This document shows, piece by piece, positions 7,095 through 15,622 of a DNA stretch of 64,000 nt. Position 1 is the stretch's first letter. Each line of letters starts with the position of its first letter. This DNA comes from an uncultured Maribacter sp. GTDB lineage: Bacteria > Bacteroidota > Bacteroidia > Flavobacteriales > Flavobacteriaceae. The stretch covers positions 372,001 through 436,000 of the forward strand of contig NZ_CANMDU010000002.1 of assembly GCF_947496775.1 (NCBI RefSeq), given 5' to 3'. The notes beneath the pieces were generated by a model. The model saw only the letters and a list, made by a program, of their open reading frames with translations, had not been told where the DNA came from and made no database searches. Both the position numbers and the translations under genes were made by a program.

Positions 7095-8288
7095 ATGTTT
7101 AAAAAAATAGGACCTGGTGTTTTAGTAGCCGCGGCCTTTATTGGCCCGGGAACAGTAACCGCTTGTACATTGGCAGGTGTAGGCTTTGGGTACGCTTTAT
7201 TATGGGCAATGTTACTCTCTGTAGTGGCAACTATAGTACTGCAAGAAATGTCAGCTAGGTTAGGGATTGTAACGCAAAAAGGACTAGCAGATATTATCAA
7301 AGAAGAGCTAAAAACACCTATTCTTAAATTTACAGTTATTACAATAATTCTTGCAGCAATTGTAATTGGTAATGCCGCTTATGAAGCAGGTAATATAGGT
7401 GGTGCCGTACTAGGGTTAGAAGCTATTTTTGGTAAAGAGTTCTCTAGTTTTTATTCTATAATAATTGGTCTTTTCTCTTTTGCGTTATTGTATTTAGGAA
7501 GTTACAAAAGATTAGAAAAAATACTGGTTACTTTGGTGGTACTGATGAGCATCTCTTTCTTGTGTACTGCATTAATTACAAAGCCAAATATAATAGAGGT
7601 TGTAAAAGGTTTGTTTGTTCCAACAATGCCAGAAAATGGTATACTTACTGTCATTGCGTTGGTGGGTACAACGGTGGTGCCATATAATTTGTTTTTGCAC
7701 GCTTCGTTGGTTAGTGAAAAATGGAAATCTATTACAGATTTAAAAACGGCAAGAAAAGATACGGTAATGTCAATTGCGCTGGGTGGAATAGTTTCTATGG
7801 CAATCATTATAGCGGCATCTAACATACCCGGAAAAGAAATTACCAATGTTCTCGATTTAGCAAAAGGATTAGAACCCCTTTATGGTAACGCAGCGAAATA
7901 TTTTATGGGAATAGGTTTATTTGCTGCTGGTATAACATCTTCTGTTACAGCACCTTTGGCAGCAGCATATGTAGTAAATAGTTGTTTTGGTTGGAAAGCA
8001 GGTTTAAAAGATTATAGATTTAGGCTGGTCTGGATGATTATACTTTTTTTGGGCGTGTTTTTTATGTTCTTTGGAATAAAACCAATAGAAGTAATAAAAT
8101 TTGCGCAAATAGCCAATGGCCTTCTATTGCCTGTAATTGCTATCTTTTTACTTTGGGTAGTAAATAAAAAATCTGTAATGGGAAAGCATAAGAATTCTAA
8201 TTGGCAAAATGTAATAGGGAGTATTATTATAATTCTTGCGTTGGTATTAGGGATTAAAAGTATACTTAAAGTAATGGGACTTTTTTAA
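7095..8288 (+). CDS. Nramp-family transporter (YcsG-like clade)
   Basis: A 397-residue polytopic membrane protein with about 11 hydrophobic helices and the Nramp fold pattern. In true Mn/Fe transporters helix 1 reads DPGN and helix 6 reads MPHN. Here helix 1 reads GPGT (IGPGTVTACTLAG, about residues 16-28) and helix 6 reads VPYN (VVPYNLFLHASLV), so key metal ligands are missing. It is placed between DUF2891 and pxpABC, as the Nramp-like ycsG sits with ycsF-kipI-kipA in Bacillus subtilis. This suggests uptake of 5-oxoproline or a related compound, although metal transport cannot be excluded from sequence. It starts directly after the stop of the preceding gene. Confidence 0.85.
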   Translation: MFKKIGPGVLVAAAFIGPGTVTACTLAGVGFGYALLWAMLLSVVATIVLQEMSARLGIVTQKGLADIIKEELKTPILKFTVITIILAAIVIGNAAYEAGNIGGAVLGLEAIFGKEFSSFYSIIIGLFSFALLYLGSYKRLEKILVTLVVLMSISFLCTALITKPNIIEVVKGLFVPTMPENGILTVIALVGTTVVPYNLFLHASLVSEKWKSITDLKTARKDTVMSIALGGIVSMAIIIAASNIPGKEITNVLDLAKGLEPLYGNAAKYFMGIGLFAAGITSSVTAPLAAAYVVNSCFGWKAGLKDYRFRLVWMIILFLGVFFMFFGIKPIEVIKFAQIANGLLLPVIAIFLLWVVNKKSVMGKHKNSNWQNVIGSIIIILALVLGIKSILKVMGLF

Positions 8289-8297
8289 TCAAAAAAT

Positions 8298-9038
8298 GTG
8301 AATAAAAAATATATAGATATTAATTGCGATGTAGGAGAAGGTATTCCTGTCGAAGAGAGTTTGTTTCCGTATATTTCTTCTTGTAATATTGCTTGTGGAG
8401 GTCATTATGGAACGGCAGATTCGATTAAAAAAACTGTGGATTTGGCCATTAAGAATGATGTAAAAATAGGGGCGCACCCCTCTTACCCAGATAAGAATAA
8501 TTTTGGGAGAGTATCTATTAATATGCCAAAAGATACATTTATAAAATCTATACAGGAACAAATGCATAATATCGATACTGTTTTAGGCCAAAAAGAAAAG
8601 AAGTTACATCATATTAAAGCACATGGAGCATTGTACAACGATCTTGCCACGGATGTAGCGTTAGCAAAATCTTTTTTGGGAGCTCTAGGGTGTTATAAAG
8701 ATAAGGCATATTTGTATGCACCTTATGGTTCTGTAATCGCAGTAGAGGCAATTAAAAATGGGTTCCTTGTACAATATGAAGCCTTTGCCGATAGGAACTA
8801 TAATAGCGATTTAAGTTTGGTCTCTAGAAAATTAGAAGAAGCTATAATTAAAGAACCAAAAGCTGTTTTAATGCACTTAAAGAGGATGTGTTTAGAAGGT
8901 AAAGTAGCTACTATTTCTGGTATTTTGGTAAATATAAAAGCAAATACATATTGTGTTCATGGAGATACTAGTTCTGCATTAGATATTTTAGAGTATATTT
9001 CTACTGAGTTACCAACATTTAATATATACACTAAGTGA
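8298..9038 (+). CDS. pxpA: 5-oxoprolinase subunit A (LamB/YcsF family)
   Basis: A 246-residue protein with the YcsF/PxpA signatures DINCDVGEG (residues 6-14), NIACGGHYG (about 32-40) and IGAHPSYPD (about 59-67). The family length is ~250. It forms, with PxpB and PxpC, the ATP-dependent bacterial 5-oxoprolinase that opens 5-oxo-L-proline to glutamate in the cytoplasm. The frame starts at GTG 8298; the ATG two bases earlier is followed at once by a stop in another frame. Its stop overlaps the start of pxpB by 4 bases, giving translational coupling. The gene order pxpA-pxpB-pxpC is the common one. Confidence 0.93.
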   Translation: MNKKYIDINCDVGEGIPVEESLFPYISSCNIACGGHYGTADSIKKTVDLAIKNDVKIGAHPSYPDKNNFGRVSINMPKDTFIKSIQEQMHNIDTVLGQKEKKLHHIKAHGALYNDLATDVALAKSFLGALGCYKDKAYLYAPYGSVIAVEAIKNGFLVQYEAFADRNYNSDLSLVSRKLEEAIIKEPKAVLMHLKRMCLEGKVATISGILVNIKANTYCVHGDTSSALDILEYISTELPTFNIYTK

Positions 9039-9766
9039 ATTACAGTATTTCAATACGAGCCTACGGAGTGCATGCTATCTTAATAGAATGGCCAAATCAT
9101 GTAAAAGAAGATATTCTAGAAGACATTTTATCATTTAAAGAATATTTAATACATACTTGTATAGATGCAAAAGATTGGGAGGTTATACCTGCCTACAATT
9201 CTCTTACCTTAATATTTAGAAAGAAAGAAATAGTCTTTAATAAGGTTAAAGAGCAATTACAGCAATGGTATTCCCAGAAAACACCATATATAAAAGATTC
9301 ATTTTTGTGGAAATTACCAGTTTGTTATGATGCCTCATTCGGTATAGACTTAAAAGAAACTTGTGATGTATTAAACTTGTCTATGGAAGAGCTAATTAAA
9401 TGCCATACAGAAAAAGAATATACCGTCTATGGAATAGGCTTTTTACCAGGATTTATGTATCTCGGAGGATTGGGAAAAGAATTAGAAATAGCAAGACGAG
9501 CATCTCCACGGCCAAAAGTGGAAAAGGGCTCGGTTGGGTTGGCAGGGAAACAAACAGGAATATATCCTCAAAACTCCCCAGGCGGTTGGAATATTATAGG
9601 TAATTGTCCGGTACCAATGTTTAATCCAAAGGAGGAGAAGCCTTGTTTTGTTTCTGTTGGTGATAAGGTGCAATTTTATAGGATAGAAAAAAAAGTGTAT
9701 GATCTTATAAAAATAGAAAATGAAGTAGGTGTTTTTAATATAGAAAAATCAAAGATACATGCTTAA
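9035..9766 (+). CDS. pxpB: 5-oxoprolinase subunit B (KipI/AHS1 family)
   Basis: A 243-residue protein of the AHS1/KipI family. The diagnostic C-terminal block is clear: GFLPGFMYLGGL (about residues 136-147), RASPRPKVEKGSVGLAG and SPGGWNIIGNCPVP. It pairs with PxpC; together they activate and cleave 5-oxoproline with PxpA. In Bacillus, KipI was first described as an inhibitor of the sporulation kinase KinA, but the enzyme role is the general one. The start is GTG at 9035 within the pxpA stop region, and the end overlaps pxpC by 8 bases. Confidence 0.93.
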   Translation: MNYSISIRAYGVHAILIEWPNHVKEDILEDILSFKEYLIHTCIDAKDWEVIPAYNSLTLIFRKKEIVFNKVKEQLQQWYSQKTPYIKDSFLWKLPVCYDASFGIDLKETCDVLNLSMEELIKCHTEKEYTVYGIGFLPGFMYLGGLGKELEIARRASPRPKVEKGSVGLAGKQTGIYPQNSPGGWNIIGNCPVPMFNPKEEKPCFVSVGDKVQFYRIEKKVYDLIKIENEVGVFNIEKSKIHA

Positions 9767-10607
9767 AGTATTAAAGCCTGGGTTTTACACTACAGTGCAA
9801 GATATAGGAAGAATAGGGTATTTAAATAAAGGGGTACCAGTATCTGGTAATATGGATGCTAATGCGGCTTTAATTGCGAACCAACTTTTAGACAATAGGG
9901 ATAATGCTGCGGTATTAGAAATAACAATGACAGGTCCTACATTAGTATTTGAAAAAGAAACCTATATTTCTTTAACAGGCGCAAAGTTATCAGCAACGCT
10001 AAATAATAAACCAATAACAAATAATAAGGTATATAAAATTTATGCAGGCGATATTTTATCTTATGGTAAGTTATTAGAAGGACTTAGGGGGTATTTAGCT
10101 ATCAAGAATGGATTTCTTACCGAGAAACTATTAGGAAGTAGGTCTTATTATTATCCTATAACAAAAGAAAGGTGTTTGGAATCTAATACTACAATGGTAT
10201 ATGAAAAGTGTTCCGATTTTTCTCCAAAAATAAGTCCTCTACGTTTAAAAAGTTTACTCGGTGAGAATGTAATAAAAGTGTATAAAGGGCCAGAGTTTTA
10301 TTTGCTTAATGACAATCAGTTAGCCTCATTATTCTCTAAAGAGTTTTCAGTAGCTAAAGAGAATGATAGGATGGCATACCAAATAGAGGAAAACATTGAA
10401 GGTTTAACTTATTCTATGCTAACATCAGCAACATTACCTGGAACAATACAATTAACTCCTTCAGGTAAATTAATTGTGCTTATGAAAGATGGTCAAACTA
10501 CCGGAGGTTACCCAAGAATATTACAATTAACAGAGGAGGCAATATGTATTTTAGCTCAAAAAAAGTATAGAGATAAACTATCTTTTAGATTAAGTGTTTC
10601 TAATTAA
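9759..10607 (+). CDS. pxpC: 5-oxoprolinase subunit C (KipA/AHS2 family)
   Basis: A 282-residue AHS2/KipA-family protein. It opens with the typical words PGFYTTVQDIGRIGYLNKGV and SGNMDANAALIANQLLDN (about residues 7-50), then TGAKLSATLNN, and ends with KDGQTTGGYPRILQL. Members are 280-330 residues, so this one is complete at the short end. It is the last gene of the operon starting at 5979. No strong terminator follows its stop; the next recognisable hairpin belongs to the ilv leader. Cytoplasmic, acting in a complex with PxpA and PxpB. Confidence 0.92.
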   Translation: MLKVLKPGFYTTVQDIGRIGYLNKGVPVSGNMDANAALIANQLLDNRDNAAVLEITMTGPTLVFEKETYISLTGAKLSATLNNKPITNNKVYKIYAGDILSYGKLLEGLRGYLAIKNGFLTEKLLGSRSYYYPITKERCLESNTTMVYEKCSDFSPKISPLRLKSLLGENVIKVYKGPEFYLLNDNQLASLFSKEFSVAKENDRMAYQIEENIEGLTYSMLTSATLPGTIQLTPSGKLIVLMKDGQTTGGYPRILQLTEEAICILAQKKYRDKLSFRLSVSN

Positions 10608-10654
10608 GGTTTGTTATTATAGGTAGATATTAAAAAAAATCTTACTATTGTAAC

Positions 10655-10711
10655 ATGAAAACAAATTTAGTCCTTAGCAATGTCATTGTACTTATCCCTT
10701 GTTTGGGGTGA
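10655..10711 (+). CDS. Candidate branched-chain amino-acid leader peptide
   Basis: An 18-codon ATG frame upstream of ilvD encodes MKTNLVLSNVIVLIPCLG and then TGA. Nine of the 18 residues are Leu, Val or Ile, the products of the operon that follows, and eight of them fall in the ten codons 5-14. A 14-bp terminator hairpin starts 25 bp after the stop. This is the classic design of a transcription attenuator: ribosome stalling at scarce Leu/Val/Ile codons would favour read-through. The peptide itself would have no function. Evidence is composition and position only. Confidence 0.6.
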   Translation: MKTNLVLSNVIVLIPCLG

Positions 10712-10735
10712 TATAGTGTTCTATTGATTAAAGAG

Positions 10736-10773
10736 AAGCCTGTATCTAAACCTATTAGATACAGGCTTTTTTT
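10736..10773 (+). terminator. Attenuator-type terminator before the ilv operon
   Basis: AAGCCTGTATCTAA (10736-10749) and TTAGATACAGGCTT (10755-10768) form a perfect 14-bp stem with a 5-nt loop, followed by a run of T to 10773. The word GATATAG (10710-10716), right at the leader stop codon, can pair with CTGTATC (10740-10746) of the first arm with one G-U pair. It is therefore a candidate antiterminator that a ribosome at the leader stop would cover. It could also terminate transcription from pxpC. Confidence 0.75.
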
Positions 10774-10918
10774 ATTCTCCGAATCTAAAAATTATAACTA
10801 TTGAATGTGATATAAAAACAAATACTAAAAACCTGAAAAACAGATGATTATGTAAAATATTGTGTAATTGAATTTAAACCAGTAATTCTTGTTAAAATAT
10901 TAAGGTATTATAAACATA

Positions 10919-10926
10919 TATCTTTG
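10919..10926 (+). promoter_or_regulatory. Possible -7 box upstream of ilvD
   Basis: TATCTTTG matches the Bacteroidetes -7 consensus TAnnTTTG exactly and lies 42 bp before the ilvD start. No TTG sits at the expected 19-21 bp spacing; the nearest is 27 bp upstream. If real, it would give some transcription that bypasses the attenuator at 10736-10773. The remaining stretch 10774-10968 is AT-rich with nothing else recognised. Confidence 0.3.
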
Positions 10927-10968
10927 ATATACTAGCAATATTATAGTGATTTTATAGAATACTTAGAA

Positions 10969-12654
10969 ATGTCTCAAATGGAATTAAATAAATATAGTAA
11001 AAACGTTACTCAGGATCCAACACAACCAGCAGCACAAGCCATGTTATACGCTATTGGTTTTAAAGATGAAGATTTTGAAAAACCTTTAATAGGAATAGCA
11101 AGTACAGGGTACGAAGGAAACCCTTGTAACATGCATTTAAATGATTTAGCCAAATTGGTAAAAGAAGGAGTTAACTCAAAAGAAACAGTTGGTCTTATCT
11201 TTAATACCATAGGTGTTAGTGATGGTATTTCTATGGGAACTCCGGGAATGCGCTTTTCTTTACCTTCTAGAGATATTATCGCGGATTCTATGGAAACCGT
11301 AGTACAAGGTATGTCTTACGATGGTTTAGTAACTGTTGTAGGATGTGATAAAAATATGCCTGGAGCCTTAATGGCTATGTTGCGTTTGAACCGCCCTTCC
11401 ATATTGGTTTACGGAGGTACAATTGCTTCAGGTTGTCATAACGACAGAAAATTAGATATTGTTTCTGCGTTCGAAGCATGGGGAGAAAAAGTTGCAGGCA
11501 CCATGGAGAACGATGAATATCGAGAGGTAATCAAAAAATCTATTCCAGGAGCAGGAGCTTGTGGTGGAATGTATACTGCAAATACCATGGCTTCCGCAAT
11601 TGAGGCGTTGGGTATGTCTATGCCATACAATTCATCTAACCCAGCAATAAGCAATAACAAAGAAGAAGAATGTATTGCAGCTGGTAAGCAGATGCGTATT
11701 CTTATTGAAAAAGATATTAAACCATTAGATATAGTAACACGTAAGTCATTAGAAAATGCCATTCGTTTGGTTACTATAATGGGAGGTTCTACTAATGCAG
11801 TACTGCACTTTTTAGCAATTGCTAGAGCGGCAGATATTGACTTTACTTTGAAAGATTTTCAACATATTAGTGACACAACGCCATTTATTGCAGATTTAAA
11901 GCCAAGTGGTAAATATTTAATGGAAGATGTACACCGTATTGGTGGTATTCCGGCAGTTTTAAAATATTTATTAAAAAATGGAATATTGCATGGTGATTGT
12001 TTAACAGTTACTGGAAAAACATTGGCCGAAAATCTAGAAAGTGTTCCAGATTTAGAAGAAGGTCAAGATGTTATAATGCCATTAGATAAGCCTATAAAAG
12101 CTACTGGCCATTTACGTATGCTTTATGGAAATTTAGCAGAAAATGGTTCTGTAGCGAAGATTACAGGAAAAGAAGGATTATTATTTAAAGGAACAGCAAA
12201 AGTTTTTAATAGCGAGTATGATGCTAATGATGCTATCCGAGGAGGAAAAGTTGAGAAAGGAAATGTTGTTGTAATACGTTATGAAGGACCAAAAGGTGGC
12301 CCAGGAATGCCAGAAATGCTTAAGCCAACAGCTGCTATTATGGGAGCAGGTTTAGGTAAAGAAGTAGCACTTATTACAGATGGTCGTTTCTCTGGAGGAA
12401 CACATGGTTTTGTAGTAGGGCACATTTCTCCTGAAGCGCAAGAGGGAGGAACTATTGCACTGGTAAAAGACGGAGATGTAATTACTATTGATGCAGAAAC
12501 AAATGCTATTAACGTAGAAGTTTCTGATGAGGAGTTGGCTAAGCGTAAAAAGGAATGGGTAGAACCAGCATTAAAGTTTAAAAAAGGAGTACTGTATAAA
12601 TATGCACGCTCTGTCTCTTCCGCAGCGCAAGGTTGTGTTACAGACGAATTTTAA
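10969..12654 (+). CDS. ilvD: Dihydroxy-acid dehydratase
   Basis: A 561-residue enzyme that dehydrates 2,3-dihydroxy acids to 2-keto acids, the third common step of valine and isoleucine synthesis. Conserved words include [12 protein letters not shown] (about residues 125-136), with an Fe-S ligand Cys, [12 protein letters not shown] (about 195-206) with a second Cys, and [19 protein letters not shown] (about 473-491). Length is normal. It is the first gene of ilvD-ilvB-methyltransferase-ilvN-ilvC-ilvA, with a 67-bp gap to ilvB. The upstream leader peptide and terminator suggest control by branched-chain amino-acid supply. Confidence 0.97.
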   Translation: MSQMELNKYSKNVTQDPTQPAAQAMLYAIGFKDEDFEKPLIGIASTGYEGNPCNMHLNDLAKLVKEGVNSKETVGLIFNTIGVSDGISMGTPGMRFSLPSRDIIADSMETVVQGMSYDGLVTVVGCDKNMPGALMAMLRLNRPSILVYGGTIASGCHNDRKLDIVSAFEAWGEKVAGTMENDEYREVIKKSIPGAGACGGMYTANTMASAIEALGMSMPYNSSNPAISNNKEEECIAAGKQMRILIEKDIKPLDIVTRKSLENAIRLVTIMGGSTNAVLHFLAIARAADIDFTLKDFQHISDTTPFIADLKPSGKYLMEDVHRIGGIPAVLKYLLKNGILHGDCLTVTGKTLAENLESVPDLEEGQDVIMPLDKPIKATGHLRMLYGNLAENGSVAKITGKEGLLFKGTAKVFNSEYDANDAIRGGKVEKGNVVVIRYEGPKGGPGMPEMLKPTAAIMGAGLGKEVALITDGRFSGGTHGFVVGHISPEAQEGGTIALVKDGDVITIDAETNAINVEVSDEELAKRKKEWVEPALKFKKGVLYKYARSVSSAAQGCVTDEF

Positions 12655-12721
12655 AGTATAAAAGGAATAGTTAATTAAACAATCCCCAAAAAAACTTAAC
12701 ACTTAAGTTGGGATAAGGCTT

Positions 12722-14455
12722 ATGGAAACATTAAAAGCAAATAAGAAAGAAACTAAAAAGCAAGCCACTATTAAAATTAGTGGAGCTGAAGCTATTATAC
12801 ATTGTTTAGTAGCAGAAGGTGTAGATTTATTATATGGTTATCCTGGAGGAGCAATTATGCCTGTCTATGACGAACTGTATAAGTTTCAAGATAAATTAAC
12901 GCATATTTTAGCTCGTCATGAGCAAGGAGCTACCCATGCAGCGCAGGGATATGCAAGAGTAACCGGAAAAGTTGGTGTTGCAATGGCGACTTCTGGTCCC
13001 GGAGCAACAAATTTGGTTACAGGAATTGCAGATGCTCAGATAGACTCTACACCAATGGTTTGTATAACAGGACAGGTTCCTAGGCATTTATTAGGGTCAG
13101 ATGCTTTTCAAGAAACAGATATTATAGGTATTTCTACACCAGTTACAAAATGGAATTACCAAGTAACGCAAGCTAGTGAAATACCAGAAATTTTAGCAAA
13201 AGCCTTTTATATAGCAAAATCTGGTCGCCCAGGTCCCGTTTTGGTTGATATTACCAAGAATGCGCAGATAGATGAGTTCGATTTTAGTTATGAGAAATGC
13301 ACAGGTGTTCGCAGTTATAAACCTGTACCTAAGCCTAATTTAGAGGCGATAGATGCTGCTGCTACACTAATTAATAATGCTAAAAAACCCTTAATTGTTT
13401 TTGGTCAAGGGGTTATTTTAGGAGAGGCAGAAGAAGAATTAAAAGCTTTAGTAGAGAAAGCAGGAATCCCAGCGGCATGGACTATTTTAGGTCTTTCTGC
13501 TATGGATACGGACCACCCATTAAATGTAGGTATGGTTGGTATGCACGGGAATTATGCGCCAAATATTTTAACGAATGAGTGCGATGTTCTAATAGCTATC
13601 GGAATGCGTTTTGATGATCGTGTTACCGGTAGATTAAATGATTATGCTAAACAAGCCAAGGTTATTCATTTTGAGATAGACCCCGCTGAAGTAGATAAGA
13701 ATGTGACGACGGAAGTTGCTGTTTTAGGAGATTCAAAGGAAACATTATCTCTTATTTTACCAAAAATTAAAGAAAATAAACATGAAGCTTGGCACAATCT
13801 TTTTAAAGAGAAGTACCAAATAGAATTAGATCAAATAATAACTCCGCAGCTTAATCCAACAAAAGAAGGATTAACGATGGGAGAAGTATTAAAGGAAATC
13901 AATATTGCTTCAGAAAACAAAGCAGTAATTGTTTCTGATGTTGGGCAACACCAAATGTTTGCTTGCAGGTATGCTAAATTTAAGCAGACAAAAAGTAATA
14001 TTACTTCTGGTGGATTAGGAACTATGGGCTTTGCATTACCAGCTGCCATTGGCGCTAAAATGGGAGCAATGGATCGCGAAGTTGTTGCAATTATCGGAGA
14101 TGGTGGCTACCAAATGACTATTCAAGAGTTAGGAGTTATTTTTCAACACAATGTTCCCGTAAAAATTGTGGTACTGAATAATGAACACTTAGGTATGGTT
14201 CGTCAATGGCAAGAATTGTTTTTCGATAGAAGATATGCTTCTACAGTAATGACTAATCCCGATTTTGTAAAAATAGCAGAAGGTTATCATATAAAATCTA
14301 CAAGAGTATCTGATAGAAAAGATTTAAAAGGTGCAGTACAAGAAATGATGGCCTCAAAAGATCCTTACTTTTTAGAAGTACGTGTGGAAAAAGAAGATAA
14401 TGTATTTCCAATGATACCTGCTGGAGCTTCTGTTTCAGAGATACGATTAAAGTAA
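12722..14455 (+). CDS. ilvB: Acetolactate synthase large subunit
   Basis: A 577-residue thiamine-diphosphate enzyme that condenses pyruvate with pyruvate or 2-ketobutyrate. Seen are the glutamate region ARHEQGATHAAQGYAR (about residues 61-76), the FAD-region words GMRFDDRVTGR, and the ThDP/Mg motif GDGGYQMTIQE ending in VVLNNEHLGMV (about 460-490). Length matches the family. The ~20 extra Lys-rich residues at the start may be a flexible extension. Its stop overlaps the methyltransferase ATG (TAATG), so the small subunit ilvN is separated from it by an inserted gene. Confidence 0.97.
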   Translation: METLKANKKETKKQATIKISGAEAIIHCLVAEGVDLLYGYPGGAIMPVYDELYKFQDKLTHILARHEQGATHAAQGYARVTGKVGVAMATSGPGATNLVTGIADAQIDSTPMVCITGQVPRHLLGSDAFQETDIIGISTPVTKWNYQVTQASEIPEILAKAFYIAKSGRPGPVLVDITKNAQIDEFDFSYEKCTGVRSYKPVPKPNLEAIDAAATLINNAKKPLIVFGQGVILGEAEEELKALVEKAGIPAAWTILGLSAMDTDHPLNVGMVGMHGNYAPNILTNECDVLIAIGMRFDDRVTGRLNDYAKQAKVIHFEIDPAEVDKNVTTEVAVLGDSKETLSLILPKIKENKHEAWHNLFKEKYQIELDQIITPQLNPTKEGLTMGEVLKEINIASENKAVIVSDVGQHQMFACRYAKFKQTKSNITSGGLGTMGFALPAAIGAKMGAMDREVVAIIGDGGYQMTIQELGVIFQHNVPVKIVVLNNEHLGMVRQWQELFFDRRYASTVMTNPDFVKIAEGYHIKSTRVSDRKDLKGAVQEMMASKDPYFLEVRVEKEDNVFPMIPAGASVSEIRLK

Positions 14456-15033
14456 TGAACGATAAAATATTCTTAAATAAACCAGAAATTCTTTCAGAGA
14501 TAGAAAGGAAGTCCAAAGAAATTTCTTTTGGGATGCCTTCTGATTTATATATAGGATCATTTTTAAAAACATTAATAGTATCTAAGCCTAAAGCAAGAGT
14601 TTTAGAGTTAGGAACAGGAATAGGTCTTTCTTTAGCTTGGATGATAGAGGGGTTAGATAAAGAGTCTACACTTATTACAGTAGATAATAATACTGAGTTA
14701 ACAGAAATAGCAAAGAGTTATTTTGGAGGAGATAGTCGTATAGAGGTAGTATGCAAAGATGCAGCAGATTGGATAAAAGAGTATCGTGGTAATAAGTTCG
14801 ACCTAGTTTTTGCAGATGCTTGGCCAGGAAAGTATAGCCAAATAGAAGAAATTTTAGATTTGGTTAAAGTTGGCGGATTTTATGTTATCGACGATATGTC
14901 CGAGCAACCAAATTGGCCAAAAGGACACCAGAAAAAAGTGCTAGAACTAGTAGATTATTTAGAACAACGTAAAGATTTTGTTATTACTAAGTTTAATTGG
15001 TCTACTGGATTAATTTTAGCAGTAAAAAAATAG
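14455..15033 (+). CDS. Class I SAM-dependent methyltransferase inside the ilv operon
   Basis: A 192-residue O-methyltransferase-like protein. The SAM-binding motif I is LELGTGIGLSLAW (about residues 43-55), followed by the acidic strand end LITVDNN (about 66-72), DAADWI and FDLVFADAWPGKY (about 102-114), as in the methyltransf_24/CaiE-like group. It starts on the ilvB stop codon, so it must be co-translated with the ilv genes. No substrate can be read from the sequence. Such a gene between the large and small acetolactate synthase subunits is unusual, since these two are normally adjacent. Confidence 0.82.
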   Translation: MNDKIFLNKPEILSEIERKSKEISFGMPSDLYIGSFLKTLIVSKPKARVLELGTGIGLSLAWMIEGLDKESTLITVDNNTELTEIAKSYFGGDSRIEVVCKDAADWIKEYRGNKFDLVFADAWPGKYSQIEEILDLVKVGGFYVIDDMSEQPNWPKGHQKKVLELVDYLEQRKDFVITKFNWSTGLILAVKK

Positions 15034-15065
15034 TAGAAAAGAATAAGAGAAAAGAATTTGTAGTA

Positions 15066-15593
15066 ATGGAAAAAGAATGGTTTACCATATCGGTTTATTC
15101 AGAGAATAATGTAGGTTTGCTAAATAGAATATCAGGAATATTCTTAAAGCGCCATATAAATATAGAAAGTTTAAATGTTTCTAAATCGGAAATAGATAAT
15201 GTATCTAAATTTACTATTGTTGTTTACACAACGCAAAAATGGGTGCTTAATATTGTTGGTCAAATAGAAAAACAAATAGAAGTAATAAAGGCATTTTATC
15301 ATACAGACGATGAAACTATTTATCAAGAATCGGCATTGTTTAAGATAAAGTCAGATTTATTGTTTGATGAGCGTCAAATACAAAATATAATAAAAGATAG
15401 TAATTCTCAAATAGTAACAGTGGCAAGAGATTTCTTTGTAATTGCAAAATCTGGAAGAAGGAATGAAATTGAAGAAATGTATAATCAATTAAAACCTTTT
15501 GGAATTATGCAATTTGTACGTTCAGGCCGCATATCTGTTTCTAAAGAACAAATGAATATTACAGCATTATTACAAGAATTTCAAGAAAAATAA
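15066..15593 (+). CDS. ilvN: Acetolactate synthase regulatory (small) subunit
   Basis: A 175-residue ACT-domain protein, the valine-sensing subunit that activates IlvB. The first ACT domain is clear: WFTISVYSENNVGLLNRISG, then INIESLNVS (about residues 4-40). The second half matches the ALS_ss C domain (VARDFFVIAKSGRRNEIEEM). The frame is open from 14997, but the product there overlaps the methyltransferase end and lacks similarity, so the ATG at 15066 directly before the ACT domain is the better start. It is preceded by an A/G-rich stretch. Confidence 0.93.
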   Translation: MEKEWFTISVYSENNVGLLNRISGIFLKRHINIESLNVSKSEIDNVSKFTIVVYTTQKWVLNIVGQIEKQIEVIKAFYHTDDETIYQESALFKIKSDLLFDERQIQNIIKDSNSQIVTVARDFFVIAKSGRRNEIEEMYNQLKPFGIMQFVRSGRISVSKEQMNITALLQEFQEK

Positions 15594-15622
15594 ATAATCA
15601 AAAATCAAAATAAGAACATAAA

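Noticed and set aside
14997-15065. Upstream extension of the ilvN frame
   Set aside because: The added residues overlap the methyltransferase C-terminus and show no ACT-domain text; the ATG at 15066 directly precedes the domain.
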